A stretch of DNA of 64,000 nt from Entoloma clypeatum. Lineage: Eukaryota; Basidiomycota; Agaricomycetes; Agaricales; Entolomataceae. Position numbers and translations under genes: made by a program. Location of the stretch: positions 2,666,001-2,730,000 of the forward strand of contig OY751485.1 of the NCBI GenBank assembly GCA_963565915.1. The letters are read 5' to 3'. This document shows positions 43,968 to 54,865 of this stretch, in pieces. A model generated the notes under the pieces. It searched no databases. It worked only from the letters and a program-made list of their open reading frames with translations, and was not told where the DNA came from. How positions within the stretch are numbered: position 1 is the first letter of the stretch; every line of letters starts with the position of its first letter.

Positions 43968-44400
43968 TGTAAGGGCAACCACTTTCACTCTTCATTTTTC
44001 CTTTCCTTTCTTCCTTTCCTTTCTATTCCACCATCTCCAACACCCTCCAACTGTATCCGCTGCCTCCGACATCTTATCTGCCTCTCCGCATCAGACGACT
44101 CTGCGCCCATCCGCTACTCCGCATGTCAGATCGCAGGCACCACCACCCATCTCGCCCCCATTCATCCCCCATCCCTACTCCCAATCATTGCTCATCATTC
44201 ATGTGTCTCGTTTTATCTCTTATTTCATATCTCATTCTACTATTTATCTAGCTAACTTGCAGGGGAATCCTTAGAACTTTCTCTTTGGATCTCCCTTGCA
44301 AGGTATGTGTTGTATTACTTATCAGACTGCTCAGTCTAAACTTCAGATCTCCCTTGCAAGTATCTGAGTTTGAGTCTTGGATTGTAAGGTCGCCCTTACA
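43968..44400 (+). repeat. Gypsy A 3' LTR
   Basis: 433 bp, same length as the 5' copy, followed by TSD ATTTC. Confidence 0.93.
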
Positions 44401-44405
44401 ATTTC

Positions 44406-45480
44406 GACTTTGTATTCCATTTCTTCTCCGACTGCAATACAGGGTGAATGCGAGACATGGAAGGAGGGAGTTTGAGTTTGTACACATGCGTTCTGACAGG
44501 TCGGACAACCGGAAATGGGCCTACATATCTATGAGCCAGCTTTTTGGTCGGTCGGGTGGTTTTGAGGTCGGAGGAATCCAGAAAGACCTTGTCGCCTGGT
44601 TGGAAGGTCGGAGTAGACGTCCAATGCTAGTTGTAGTACCGCGCCATGTTATCTTTGGCCTTCCCCAAAGCTGCTCGTGCTTCCTCCAATGCAGACTTCA
44701 TTCGCTTGCTGAAATCCTCCACGGCCTCGATCTCTGACGGTCTTTGCGGGGCTCAAAGCCCATACGTGGGTGACATCCAGTGTTGACATAGAAGGGGGTT
44801 TGGCGCGTGGACATGTGGACCTGGTTATTGTATGAAAACTCTGCCATCAGAAGCCATTTGTCCCAATCGTCCTGTCGCTTGTTGACAAACAGTCGGAGGT
44901 ATTGTTCCAATCCCTGGTTCATGTGTTCTGTCTGTCCATCCGACTGTGGATGGTAGGCCATCGAGGCAGCAACCTTGATACCTAACAGCCTGTACAATTC
45001 CCACGTGAACTTGGCAATGAACTGTGGTCTGTGATCAGAGACAATGGCCTCCGGAAGACCGTGAAGCTTCCAAACATGTTGAACATAAGATTTTGCGGAT
45101 CTGAGGGCGGAGAGAGCGGAGTGCGTCGGAATGAAGTGTCCGCATTTCCCAACTGAGTCTACTACTACCATGATAGTGTCGTACCCATGGGCTTCTGGTA
45201 GTTCCATGATAAAATCAACACTAGTTACCTGCCATCGCTCCGACGGAACTGGGAGTGGATGGAGTTCACCAGAGGGTGCGGAGCGTCGAACCTTGGTACG
45301 GAGGCAGGGGTCGCAAGTTTTGCAATACTGACCAATTAAACATGCCATGTGGGGCCACCAATAAGTGCGCAATACCAACTCTAGAGTCTTCCAATGTCCT
45401 GGGTGTCTGGCCACTGGATTGTTGTGGTGTTGCGTGATGATTCGTTGGCGGAGCTGTGGGTTGTTGGGCATGTAAATGTG
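44406..45480 (-). pseudogene. Gypsy B integrase
   Basis: Longest frame 44698..45471: zinc-binding part (HNNPVARHPGHWKTLELVLR, CKTCDPCLRTKVRR), core VTSVDFIMELPEAHGYD, VSDHRPQFIAKFTWELYR, SDGQTEHMNQGLEQYL. The usual SDRG reads SDHR (two G-to-A type changes). Linker and chromodomain approach occupy 44406-44697 with stops, then jump across Gypsy A to 31621. Confidence 0.85.
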
Positions 45481-46548
45481 ATCTCAAAAGTACAGTAAAC
45501 CCTCTGACTGTCTCCATTCTGCTCCGCGGATGGAAGCAGCTCCGACCATCGGAAGGGATTTGATGACCTCCACTATGCTATTCTCTAGAAGGCCATCATG
45601 GATGCCCTGTCAGACCTGTCGGAGGATGTCACACTCCTCACCTTGAGTGGCTACTCCCTGAGTGGCCCGTATGGCAAACAGCTCCGGTCGGAGTAGGACT
45701 ATGTCCTTGTTGTCCTGTGAGCCATCTCTGTGGTCTGCCCGAGGCGACAGTGTGTCAGACTTTCCCATCGACTTGCCCAGGCGATGGTGCATCTTGAAAT
45801 CAAAACGTGCTAGATATAGAGACCACCACACTTGTCACCAATTGAGCTTCTGGGCAGTCATGAAGTATTCGAGGTTTTTGTGATCAGTCCAAATTTCCAC
45901 TGTCTTCGCCGCTCCTTCAAGGAAGTGTCGCCATTCCTCCAGAGCGCAGATTACAGCCAGCATCTCCTTGTCATGAATTTCGTAGTTGCGTTCCACTGGG
46001 CTAAGGCTTTCGGAATAAAACATGACAGGGTGCCACTTACCGTCCTCTGACAGTTGGGACAGTACTGCTCCAGTCAGAGCTATCTGCTTCAACTCGCCAC
46101 TCCTTGCTGTGGTCAGGGAGGACAAGTATTGGAGCGGAGGTGATCCTCTGCTTCAGACCTCCGAAGGCCCCCGCTTCCTTGTTGCCCCAGGACCATACAC
46201 AGCCCTTGGTTGTGAGTCGGAACAGAGGACGCGCGATGTCGGAGAACCCTTGGATGAAACGACGATAGAAGTTAGTGAATCCAAGGAAGGACTGTACCTC
46301 CCACACGTTAGTTGGAGTCGGCCACTCTGACACTCTGGTGACCTTGACGGGGTCCATTTCCACATGTCCTTTCTCAATAATAAGGCCAAGGTATTCGATC
46401 CGTGTCTGTTCGAATTCACACTTCTCTGGTTTGAGATACAATCCGTGTTGTCAGAGCCACTCTAATACTATGTGTGTGATCCTCCAATGCTCCAACAGGT
46501 CCAACGTAAAGATGAGAATATTGTTGAGGTAAGCACATATGCCACCTT
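45481..46548 (-). pseudogene. Gypsy B RT C-terminal half and RNase H
   Basis: Segments [60 protein letters not shown] and [10 protein letters not shown]. The catalytic box reads AYLNNILIF, both Asp replaced by Asn. Frames are broken by stops and an indel. The 5' continuation of RT is across the element 46549-47262. Confidence 0.83.
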
Positions 46549-47262
46549 TGTTATATCCATCTCTGAATCTCCGATCCACTCCGATCGTCCTCCAATATTC
46601 TGGACATCTGTTACCTCCGCATCTCCGCATGTTGCCATTGTGCATTTCATATTCATAACTCCATGCCTTTATGCATTTCATATTCATATTCCCGTTTACT
46701 TATGCATCGCCTTTTCCACATGGTCCATTGACCGACATCTCCGATGTTCGTTACAGTCGCTGGCAACTTACGCCACAACTCCGGACCTACTCCGACCATC
46801 TCCGTAAAGTAATCACATTTAGATATTTAAGCTCATACCATACCTGTAGTTCCTCAGTTCAAATATCAACCAAGTTCACTCCTCTACTCTCCGTTCATGC
46901 CAGAGATCCTTGCTGTGGTACAATATGCTGACGACATCCTCATCTTCTGCTCTTCCTCCATCGTTACCCTTCGATGAGCTCAGTACTGTGTCCAAGTCAC
47001 AACTCTGGCATCGTCCAACCACTTCCACATCAGCGTGTCTCTCACCGAGATCTCTCTGAGAACCTCCGCACCTCCGACCCCTCCTCCGACCTCCTGAAAT
47101 TGGGACACCTTATCCAACAAACAGCGGCGCAACACATATGTTGAAGCCACGTCCCTCCCCTTTGTTGTTCCTCTGCATTTCCAGAGTTCCGCTCCGGTCT
47201 CAGTCCTACATCCGACCTCCGACGGACTCCGACGAAGCTCCGACATTTTCACCTACTTAACA
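46549..47262. mobile_element. 714-bp LTR-like element inserted in Gypsy B RT
   Basis: Ends TGTTATAT...CTTAACA with TSD ACCTT at 46544-46548 and 47263-47267. Removal rejoins the RT sequence ITEG|xCxYL. It has no full ORF. A short frame at about 46897-46975 reads VVQYADDILIFCSS, resembling the catalytic box of a non-LTR reverse transcriptase. Tandem copies of ATGCATTTCATATTCAT lie at 46640-46700. It could be a solo LTR or a small non-autonomous element. Confidence 0.72.
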
Positions 47263-48494
47263 ACCTTCAGTAATAAGATCTTGTAGGATATCATTCATCA
47301 TAGTCTGAAAGGTTGAAGGGCTATTAGTGAGTCCGAAGAACATTACGAGGGGTTCGAAGAGCCCCCGATTTGTCCGAAAGGCTGCTTTCCATTCGTCTCC
47401 GGGCTTGATTTGGACATTATTGTAGCCCCATTGGATATCAAGCTTGGTGAAGTATTGAGCATTCTGAAGTTTGTTGACTAGTTCGGAGATGAGTGGAAGA
47501 GGGTACTTGTTTTTGATAGTCTTGGAGTTGAGCAATCGATAATCCTGAACGAGTCGGAGGGAACCGTCCTTCTTCTTGATGAAAAAGACTGGAGAGGCCA
47601 TCAGAGATTTTGAAGGTCGGATCTGACCAGTGGCCAGATTTTCTTCCAAGAATGCATCAAGTTCCTTCTGTTCCTTCAGGGCAAGTGGATACACCTTGCA
47701 ACCTGTCAGAGTTGTGTCAGGGATCAGCTCAATGGCATGGTCCCATACGTGTTCCTCTGGCAGATTGTCGAAGGAGGTCTTGGAAAATATGTCTTCAAAA
47801 TCATGTAAGTGATTAGGTACGGAGTCACGAAAAGACTTGGGTTTTTGGCTTTGGAGGAACACCTCCAATAGACGTTGTGAGGTGGTTGACGATGCTCAAA
47901 CAAATTCCGATGTGGGAGGTAGGGCTCCGACAAAGAGGGGATCTCCCTCTTCCTCCGCTTCATCTTCTGACAGCTCATCCGACGATTGTTCTTTGTCCTC
48001 GCTTACGTCTTCCACCCAAGGGCCTCGCGGGGCCTCCTCCGCTAATCCCGCATCCGGTGTTGGACCCATCCGACAAGTGCAGATATGCGCCTGCTCAAAT
48101 TTGCGGATCTTCCATTCCTGAGTGGCCTCCTGATGGCAAGTCTGACAATGAGCCGGACATCAACTCATTTTCACCTTCCCAGAGGTCCAATCTACCTCGG
48201 GATTGTGCTCCTTGAGCCATGTGAATCCAAGTACAATATCCTGCTGTCCCAGTCCAGTTACTGCGAGCTGGGTCCACTCCGTGTGATCCTGATATTGGAG
48301 TATAACGTCCAGGACCTCCGATATTGCTCCGGCGTCATTTGGAGTCCGTCGACATTGTAGACAGGGATTGCATGTTGTAGCCTTCAGATACTGAGTCGAT
48401 GTTTCTCTACCAGGGAGCGGTCAATGAAGGAGCCAGTCACTCCGCTATCGAGGAGAGCCTTTTGTGAAAGGGTATCCTTGGTATCCGTTGTCTC
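47263..48494 (-). pseudogene. Gypsy B protease and RT N-terminal half
   Basis: RT frame 47257..47868: ENLATGQIRPSKSLMASPVF, LVQDYRLLNSKTIKNKYPLP, FTKLDIQWGYNNVQI (catalytic Asp kept) and GLFEPLVMFFGLTNSPSTFQ. Acidic linker at 47900-48050. The protease site reads LLDSGVTGSF, with Val replacing Ala in DSGA. At 48494 the coding sequence runs straight into LTR sequence, so gag and the inner LTR end are deleted. Confidence 0.82.
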
Positions 48495-48875
48495 TCTGAG
48501 GATTCCCTTGCAGGCTAGACAGCTATATAGACAATGAGAATTGGAAATGAGGAGAGGAATGTTGAACAATGGGAGTAGAGATGAGAATGGAATATGTAAA
48601 TCCGAAGTGTGCATGTGGTCATATAAATCATTGCTCTGACATGCACTCCGATGCGGAGTACAGTTGGAGGTTATCGGAGGTCATCGGTGTTGAAAGATAG
48701 ATGGAAGTCGTCAGAGGTCGGAGGTGTTGAAAGATAGATGGAAACAAAAGAAAACATAAAGTATAGTAATATAAATAATAGACATACCACAACGGTCGGA
48801 GGGTCGGAGGACGGGTTGGAGGTGTCAGAGGTGTCAGAGGTGTCGGACTGAGGAAATCGGATGGTTGCCCTTACA
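48495..48875 (-). repeat. Gypsy B 5' LTR, truncated
   Basis: About 381 of 542 LTR bases. Ends at TSD GTGAA (48876-48880). Its inner 160 bp are missing. Confidence 0.88.
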
Positions 48876-49010
48876 GTGAAGGAAGGTAGTTGGGCAAGAG
48901 GGGCAGCCATTGGGCAAGAGAGGCTGCCTCTGGGCACAAGAGATGGCTAGTGGGCATGGGAGAGGCCATTGGGCAAGAGGGGTGGTGGTGGTTGGGAGAG
49001 AAGAACATGT
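48876..49010 (+). repeat. 20-bp minisatellite, array 2 (right flank of Gypsy B)
   Basis: Units of the GCCATTGGGCAAGAGAGG type. They continue the units broken off at 14990-15026, so B landed within an array. Confidence 0.8.
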
Positions 49011-49429
49011 GTTGCTTTTGGAAGGTGACAACGATCAAATAAAGTTTAAACTGACTTAGCATAAAATCATTTCAATGCCAATGTCGACCAGCTCTGGTTT
49101 TGGGATTCACATCAAGGCAGGTACCATCTATTGTAGCTTATCAAGTGGCTTGGGGGTATATTTTTTTTTGCATGTGTTCTGGTACATACATACTAAGTAT
49201 GTAGAGTCTACATAGATCTACCAGTGCTGTAGATCAAAGTCCATACATCTATGTAGGTCTATGACAACAATGGCAGCTCTATAGCATCACAACTATCTCT
49301 ACATAGACCAAGTGCAGTCTATGTAGATATTTTGATTTTCCTGATGCTGCTGGGGACTTGCCGTCCCCAGCCCCATCCTCCCTGCTCCATCCCCTGCTCC
49401 TCCCCTCCTCCAGGTGCAAGTCAGACATG
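49011..49429. other. intergenic repeat-like DNA, no gene
   Basis: AT-rich, then repeated CTACATAGA/TCTATGTAG words (49200-49330) shared with 14710-14850, then a C-rich stretch. Nothing coding. Confidence 0.45.
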
Positions 49430-49720
49430 ATACACGGCCATTCAACACAAGTGGAGGACAATGGGTGTGAGAGGTGGGCATATGGCATGAGTGGAGGGCA
49501 TAGGATGCGAGAGATGGCCGTTGGACATGAGAGGCAGCCATTGGGGGTGACTGGAGGGCATGGGAATGAATGGAGGGCACAGGGCATGAGAGGCAGTGAT
49601 GGGGCATGAGTGGCAGGTGTTTGGGGTGAGTAGGGCCATTAGACATGAGTGGTGGCCATTGGGCGAGAGGTGACTGTTGGGCGTGAGAGGCGGCTGTTGG
49701 GGGTAGGAAAAGACACAGGT
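49430..49720 (+). repeat. 20-bp minisatellite, array 3
   Basis: Degenerate units such as GCCGTTGGACATGAGAGGCA and related forms. Followed at 49715-49830 by ACAGGTACAGGT-type sequence similar to 14490-14645. Confidence 0.8.
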
Positions 49721-49883
49721 ACAGGTAAACCTGTGGTTTTTGTGCCACAGGTTTCATGGGTACAGGTACAGATACCAATTTCACAACCTGCGGCAAACCT
49801 GTACCCATGCACAGGTATTACCGCGGTGTCATGCGCCCTCGTGACCACATCAAATAATTGTTGATCAACAATTAGTTGGGCAG

Positions 49884-50534
49884 TATCTCAGTGAGTTTTT
49901 GTTTGTTTTGTGTCACCCGTCAGTCATAACCATTGTATTTATGTGTAGATCAAAGGCCTAGGTCAACAAGAGCTCAGCACTTCCTGGATATGGCACGATT
50001 TGGGCTTCTGGGCTTCACTTAGGGCCTGATGAGAAGAATAAATCATATCTCAGTGAGTTCACATTCATTTCCCTTCACTTGTATCTCAAAAACATTGTGA
50101 TTATGTGTAGATCAAAGGTGCATGTAGATGAGTACCCGGTGTTCTGTGGATGTGGCGTGATTTTGGAGTTTTCTGGTGAAGAGCCTTTTGAGAAGCACAA
50201 ATCATATCTCAGTGAGTTTCTGTCTGATTCTCTTCATTTCTATCTCAAAAACATCGCCTTTATGTGTAGAATAAAGGCCCCATCAGACAACAGCTTGGTG
50301 GTCAATGGATTTGGTGTGATCTTGCAATCTTATGAGTTGAGGGTCTCAGGAGTCAGTAATTATATCTCACTGAGTTTCTGTCCATTCCCTTTCGTCACTA
50401 TCTCAAAAACATCACAACAATATCTAGATTAACAGCCTGTATAGACAAGAGCCTGGCGCTTACTGGATACTGGGTGATTTTGGGGGTGTGGGGGCTGAGA
50501 AGAAGAATATATTATATCTCAGTAAGTATCTGTC
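49884..50534 (+). repeat. tandem repeat with about 160-bp unit, four copies plus a stub
   Basis: TATCTCAGTGAGT recurs at 49884, 50046, 50205, 50363 and 50515, spacings 162, 159, 158 and 152. Each unit also holds TATCTCAAAAACAT and TATGTGTAGA(T/A)(C/A)AAAGG. The fifth copy is cut by the LTR at 50535. Not coding. Confidence 0.88.
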
Positions 50535-51039
50535 TGTAAGGGCAACCATCCAATTTTCTTAGTCTGACACCTCCAACAGCTCCAACTCTTCCTCCGACCC
50601 TCCAACCATTGTGGTACGTCTATTATTTATATTACTATACTTGATGTTTCCTTTCTTTTCCATCACTCTTTCAACACCTCTGATCTCCGATCTACAATGA
50701 CTTCCGACTGTACTCCGCATCGGAATGCACATCAGAGCAATGATTTATACCACCACATGCACACTTCCGATTTACATATCCCATTCCCATCCCTACTCCT
50801 GATCTTTGTCATATTTCAACATTCCTCTTCTCATTTCCAATTCTCATCATCTATATAGCTGTCTAGCTTGCAAAGGAATTTTCAGAACTTTCTCTTTGGA
50901 TTTCCCTTGCAAGGTATGCCTTGTATTGTACTTCATATAGTCTAATTTAACTTTGGATTTCCCTTGCAAGTCATCTGACATTGGAGTCGCTTCAGAGCAC
51001 TTCAGAGTTGTTGGATTGTAATCCCGGGCGACCTTACAA
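50535..51039 (+). repeat. solo LTR of the Gypsy B family, rearranged 3' end
   Basis: 505 bp starting TGTAAGGGCAACCATCC. The end shows TTGGATTGTAA followed after 12 bases by its inverse TTACAATCCAA (51013-51046), so the tip is inverted or replaced. No matching TSD is seen. Confidence 0.78.
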
Positions 51040-51044
51040 TCCAA

Positions 51045-52522
51045 GAACAAATAAAACCAAAGTGCAAGTTGATGACTAATACTAATTAATCCTGGCTATC
51101 CACCAACAAAAGAATTATATAAGTCCATTAAAAAATGATGGAGATATAATCAAAATAAGACAGGGACTCATTGGGGCAGTTTTGTAACTCAGCAAATTTT
51201 TACTATCTAATATTTGGTATGACCTTCTTTTGCCTTGATAACTGCCTCAATCCTTCTAGGCATGCTTTCTATTAGCCTTTGGCATACCTCTGGTGGTATT
51301 TCATTCCACTCCTTCACCACTCTGTCCCATAACTCATGCACTCCTTTTGGTGGTATCTTGTACTCCAGAAGTTTGCGCTTGATGTGAACCCAAAGGTGTT
51401 CGATTGGATTGAGATCAGGGGATTGTGCAGGCCAGTGAATCACGATGATATCGTTGTCTTCAAACCACTTGTCAGCCAGTTTGGAGGCATGTTTTGGGTC
51501 GTTGTCCTGCTGGAAATACCGCTCGCCCTCATTCATCTCCAACTTCTCAAAGCTTTCCACCATTCTCTCATCCAAAATCTCGCAATACTGCTTTGCATCC
51601 ATCTTTCCCTGAACCTCCACAAGCTTTCCCACCCCATTCCAGCCCATGCAACCCCATACCATTAGATTGTTTCCCCCTCCATGCTTGACAGTCGGTGTGG
51701 TGGTGCGATCAGATACTGGCTCACCTAGTGTTTTCCACACATAAACATTTCCATCAGATCCAATCCAATTAATCTTTGTCTCATCACTCCATAATACCCT
51801 CTTCCAGTCCTCCATAGTCTAGTTTTGATGATATCTAGCAAACTTGAGACAAGATGCACGATGTGTAGCCTTGAGAAGAGGAACTTTCTTCTTGGTTGCT
51901 GAGTGAAGACCAGCCTCTTTAAGTGCTCTTCTGACTGTTTGAGGATTGACAGGATTGGGAATGATGGAATTGATGAACTGTGCAGCTTGAACAGCATTAT
52001 TGAGCTTGCTGGTAGTGATTTGGTGAATAACAGTCTGTTTGTCGCGTGCAAAGAGCTTGGATGGACGACCTCCAGGATGGTTTTCCTTGTCTCCCTCCAC
52101 TTCCTTGCTGATTGTCCCAATAGTACCCTTCCCCACACCAGTTCTGGACTCGATTTGGCGATGAGAGTAGCCTTCAGCAAGAAGAGAATCCACAGAAGAG
52201 TGCTTAGCAGCAGAGATAGGTCTCATGATGGTGGTAAGAAGTAAAGAAGAGAGTTGAACCAAGTTCAACATGTCAAATTGATACAAACAAGGTCACATGA
52301 CATTGTTTATTACTCCCACAGTGTACTTTCATGCTTTATTACTGCACAATAGGAATAAAATCAGAAAACTTTACTGAGTTACAAAACTGCCCCAATGAGT
52401 CCCTGTCTTATTTTGATTATATCTCCATCATTTTTTAACGGACTTATATAATTCTCTTTTTGGTGGATAGCCAGGATTAATTAGTATTAGTCATCAACTT
52501 GCACTTTGGTTTTATTTGTTCT
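51045..52522 (-). mobile_element. Tc1/mariner transposon with about 150-bp inverted repeats
   Basis: Terminal inverted repeats 51045-51193 and 52374-52522 with few mismatches. The outer ends read AGAACAAATAAAACC; a block CAGGGACTCATTGGGGCAG lies further in. Encodes one Tc1-type transposase on the minus strand. I could not confirm a TA duplication at the outer ends. Confidence 0.88.
51207..52286 (-). pseudogene. Tc1/mariner transposase broken by one amber codon
   Basis: 359 codons in one frame, interrupted only by TAG at 51819-51821, where related proteins have Trp (HQNxTMEDWKRVLWSDE). N-terminal HTH: SLLAEGYSHRQIESRTGVGK and GGRPSKLFARDKQ. Catalytic DD34E: D in VLWSDETK, D in YFQQDNDPKH, E in LNPIEHLW with 34 residues between the last two. 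All catalytic residues are present, so one G-to-A change explains the loss. The ATG used in family members is probably the internal MRPISAAKHSS. Confidence 0.92.
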
Positions 52523-53574
52523 CATTCCCAAGCTATATATAAAACATTCAAAAACGAGGTAACATTGGGGCAGTTTTGTAAGCCACTGTAGCTTTGCCAC
52601 CGAAAATGTTTCAAACACCTGGTCATCAATAGTAGATGACAGTTAACACATAGAACCTGTCCGCAGTGTTGCCAATGCCAATGGTTTGATAGCTAAGTAT
52701 TCCACAAGAAGTTTATTTGAAGTCATTGTCAGCTGGCGAAGCAAATACAAACAGCTTTCTGGCCATCTCACCCCATACTGGCAGTCCTAGGCAAAACTGT
52801 GAGATCAGCTCCAGGCGAGATTGTCAAGGGTTGATAACACCAGCCAAGATGATGAACACTGACAATCCAATACAATCTCAATGCGAGATCACAACCAATT
52901 ATTCTCAGGTTGTGAGAAATAGAATAGTTTGTCAGCTTTTCCAGGTTTTGGTGATGCATACCTTTCATTTACAGCTAAATGTGAAATTATAGGCAGTTGA
53001 AAACAAAACAATATCTAGGGTGGGGCTAGAATTCAAGTTTCCAATGGCCCAAATTGGTAATGATGGATTGCGCTGTCAGCAATGGTGAGCCGGCAATGTA
53101 AGGAAGTAGCCCTTCAGAGTCCCAAAATCAATCCTGCCCTTATCAGGAAAAAGCCTTGGGCTACAGACACTGCAGCCAGGGTACGGTAGCTACGGTAGCT
53201 GTGGCCATGAGTCTGTAGATCAGAATAGTGCTTGATAGTATCCTGTAGCATGTGGTGCAAGCTCCATAGCTTTTAGTAGCACATGGTACAAGTTCCATAT
53301 CTTTTAGTAGAAAAGTATTCCTAGCAAGATCACTCAACATCAGAGGATGAGATGTAGGTAAATTTTTACTTATTCTACATGGTACACATGAAGAAATTGA
53401 ACAACAGCTAACCAATTACTTTGGACTCGAAATGAGCAAAAATTGTCAAGTCATTTCAACCTCCACCGGAATTCACCGAGTTTAAGTTTGTCATTCAGGT
53501 TTCTGTGTTTACGGAATTGATCTTGCTCTCACCCCACTCTGTCCCTCCCATCCCTCCCTCAACATGACCTCAAC
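52523..53574. other. intergenic, no gene seen
   Basis: At 52605-52640 there is a lone TIR-like segment (CAAACACCTGGTCATCAATAGTA) related to the ends of the 54850-55943 element. At 52665 a lone CAGTGTTGCCAATGCC resembles a hAT end. A short tandem duplication of CCATA(G/T)CTTTTAGTAG lies at 53262-53312. Otherwise unremarkable. Confidence 0.45.
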
Positions 53575-54530
53575 TCACACACAATGGCCACCTCTGCCCA
53601 ACGGCATCCTCTTGTGCCGAACGGCCTCCACTGATGCCCAAACGGCGTCCTCGTGCCCAACGGCCTCTTCTCACGCCCCCACTGGTGTCCAACTGCCACC
53701 TCTCGTGACCTGTGGTCACTGTTAACGCCCAACGGCATCTCTTCTGCCCAATGGCATCCCTTTGTGCCCAGCGGCATCCTCATTCCCAACAGCATCCTCT
53801 CATCACCACTTTTGCCCAACGGCCATCCCTAGTGCCCAACAGCCTTCACTCACGCCCAACGGCCGTTCCTCATGCCAAACGGCCCCCACTCGCACCAATG
53901 GCCATCCCTTCACCCCCAACGCCCTCGACGCATGCCAACGCCCTCGGCTCACGCCCAATGGCCGTCCCTCGTGCCCAACGGCCGTCCCTCACTCCCAACG
54001 GCCCCCACTAGTGCCCAACAGCCCTCACTCATGCCCAACGGCTGTCCCTTGTGCCCAACGACCCCTACTTCCACCCAACAGCCCTCACTCATGCCCAACA
54101 GTGGTCCCTCATGCCCAATGACCCCTACTTTTGCCCAACAGTCCTCACTCACGCCATCCCTCGTGCCAAACGGGCCCCACTTTTGCCCAACGGCTGCCCC
54201 TAGTGCCCAACGGCCCTCACCTGCGCCCAACGGCCATCCCTCGGTTCCAGTGGCCCCTACTTTTGTCATTCCCAATGGCCGCCCCTCATGCACAACGGCG
54301 TCCCTTCTGCCCGACGGCCTCTTCTTGCCCCCAACTGCCTTCCTCTGCCCCCAACGGCCTTCCCAATGGCATCCTCTCGTCGCCACTTCTGCCCAGTGGC
54401 CCTCTCGTGCCCAATGGTCCTCACTCACACCCAACAGCATCCTCTCTTTCCCAACGGCCCTCTCTCATACCCTCCTCATGCCCAATGGTGTCCACTCGCG
54501 CCCAACGGCCTCCCCTATGATCCGCGCTTC
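53575..54530 (-). repeat. 20-bp minisatellite, array 4 (inverted orientation)
   Basis: Units GTGCCCAACGGCCGTCCCTC with strict 20-bp spacing at 53955-54140. They are the reverse complement of the 29990-30625 units. Long Pro/Ser/His frames on the plus strand come from the repeat. Confidence 0.9.
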
Positions 54531-54847
54531 CTTAGCTTCTCAGTATATAGTAGCCATTGTATGTAAATAATTTTGCAGCAATATATTTGATTTCGAGCAT
54601 CCATTCCTTGTATTGTTAAGTATCCAAGATTTGAATTGATATGTTGCACTGGTAGCTCTTGTAGACTCCTACTATGAGGAGCTATGGTAGCTTGACAGAC
54701 AGGTATGGGCAGCTATGGACAGCTATGGAGAGCTACAGTAGCTTGGCTATGAGCTACTGATCACTATGTAATGGGGACTTGTATATGAAGCTACACTTGG
54801 CTACCACATCTATGTAGGGCTATATACTCAAGTGGCTTTTTCCTGAT
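54531..54847. other. intergenic, no gene seen
   Basis: Contains repeated AGCTATGG/TAGCT words at 54650-54770. No coding sequence. Confidence 0.45.
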
Positions 54848-54865
54848 GCTACTATAGGTGACCGG

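Larger units (their letters stand above)
31627..44400 (+). mobile_element. Gypsy A: decayed plus-strand Ty3/Gypsy with chromodomain
   Basis: LTRs of 433 bp each (31627..32059 and 43968..44400), TGTAAGGG...CCCTTACA, TSD ATTTC at 31622-31626 and 44401-44405. By eye the LTRs differ at about 34 positions, nearly all transitions. Gag, protease, RT, RNase H, integrase and chromodomain segments occur in order, with stops, frameshifts and a deletion. Gypsy C (34495-41147) and a solo LTR (43022-43479) are nested inside. A purine tract (GAAGGGGGGGTGA) precedes the 3' LTR. Confidence 0.93.
15027..48875 (-). mobile_element. Gypsy B: decayed minus-strand Ty3/Gypsy element, outermost shell of the nest
   Basis: Flanked by a 5-bp TSD, GTGAA at 15022-15026 and at 48876-48880. 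LTR ends TGTAAGGG...CCCTTACA are present on both sides. The 3' LTR (left) is split by a hAT-type element. The 5' LTR (right) is truncated and fused to protease sequence. Between them lie minus-strand protease, RT, RNase H, integrase and chromodomain remnants with stops. Nested insertions (hAT 15140-30953, Gypsy A 31627-44400, an LTR-like element 46549-47262) make up most of the span. A polypurine tract (AGAAGGGGGGTAA on the minus strand) precedes the 3' LTR at 31391-31403. TSD plus LTR identity make the assignment strong. Confidence 0.9.

Noticed and set aside
52660..52690. CAGTGTTGCCAATGCC as the end of a complete hAT element
   Set aside because: No matching inverted partner or 8-bp duplication found in the window.
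53712..54570. Open frames up to 232 codons on the plus strand
   Set aside because: Same minisatellite in the other orientation; compositional artefacts.
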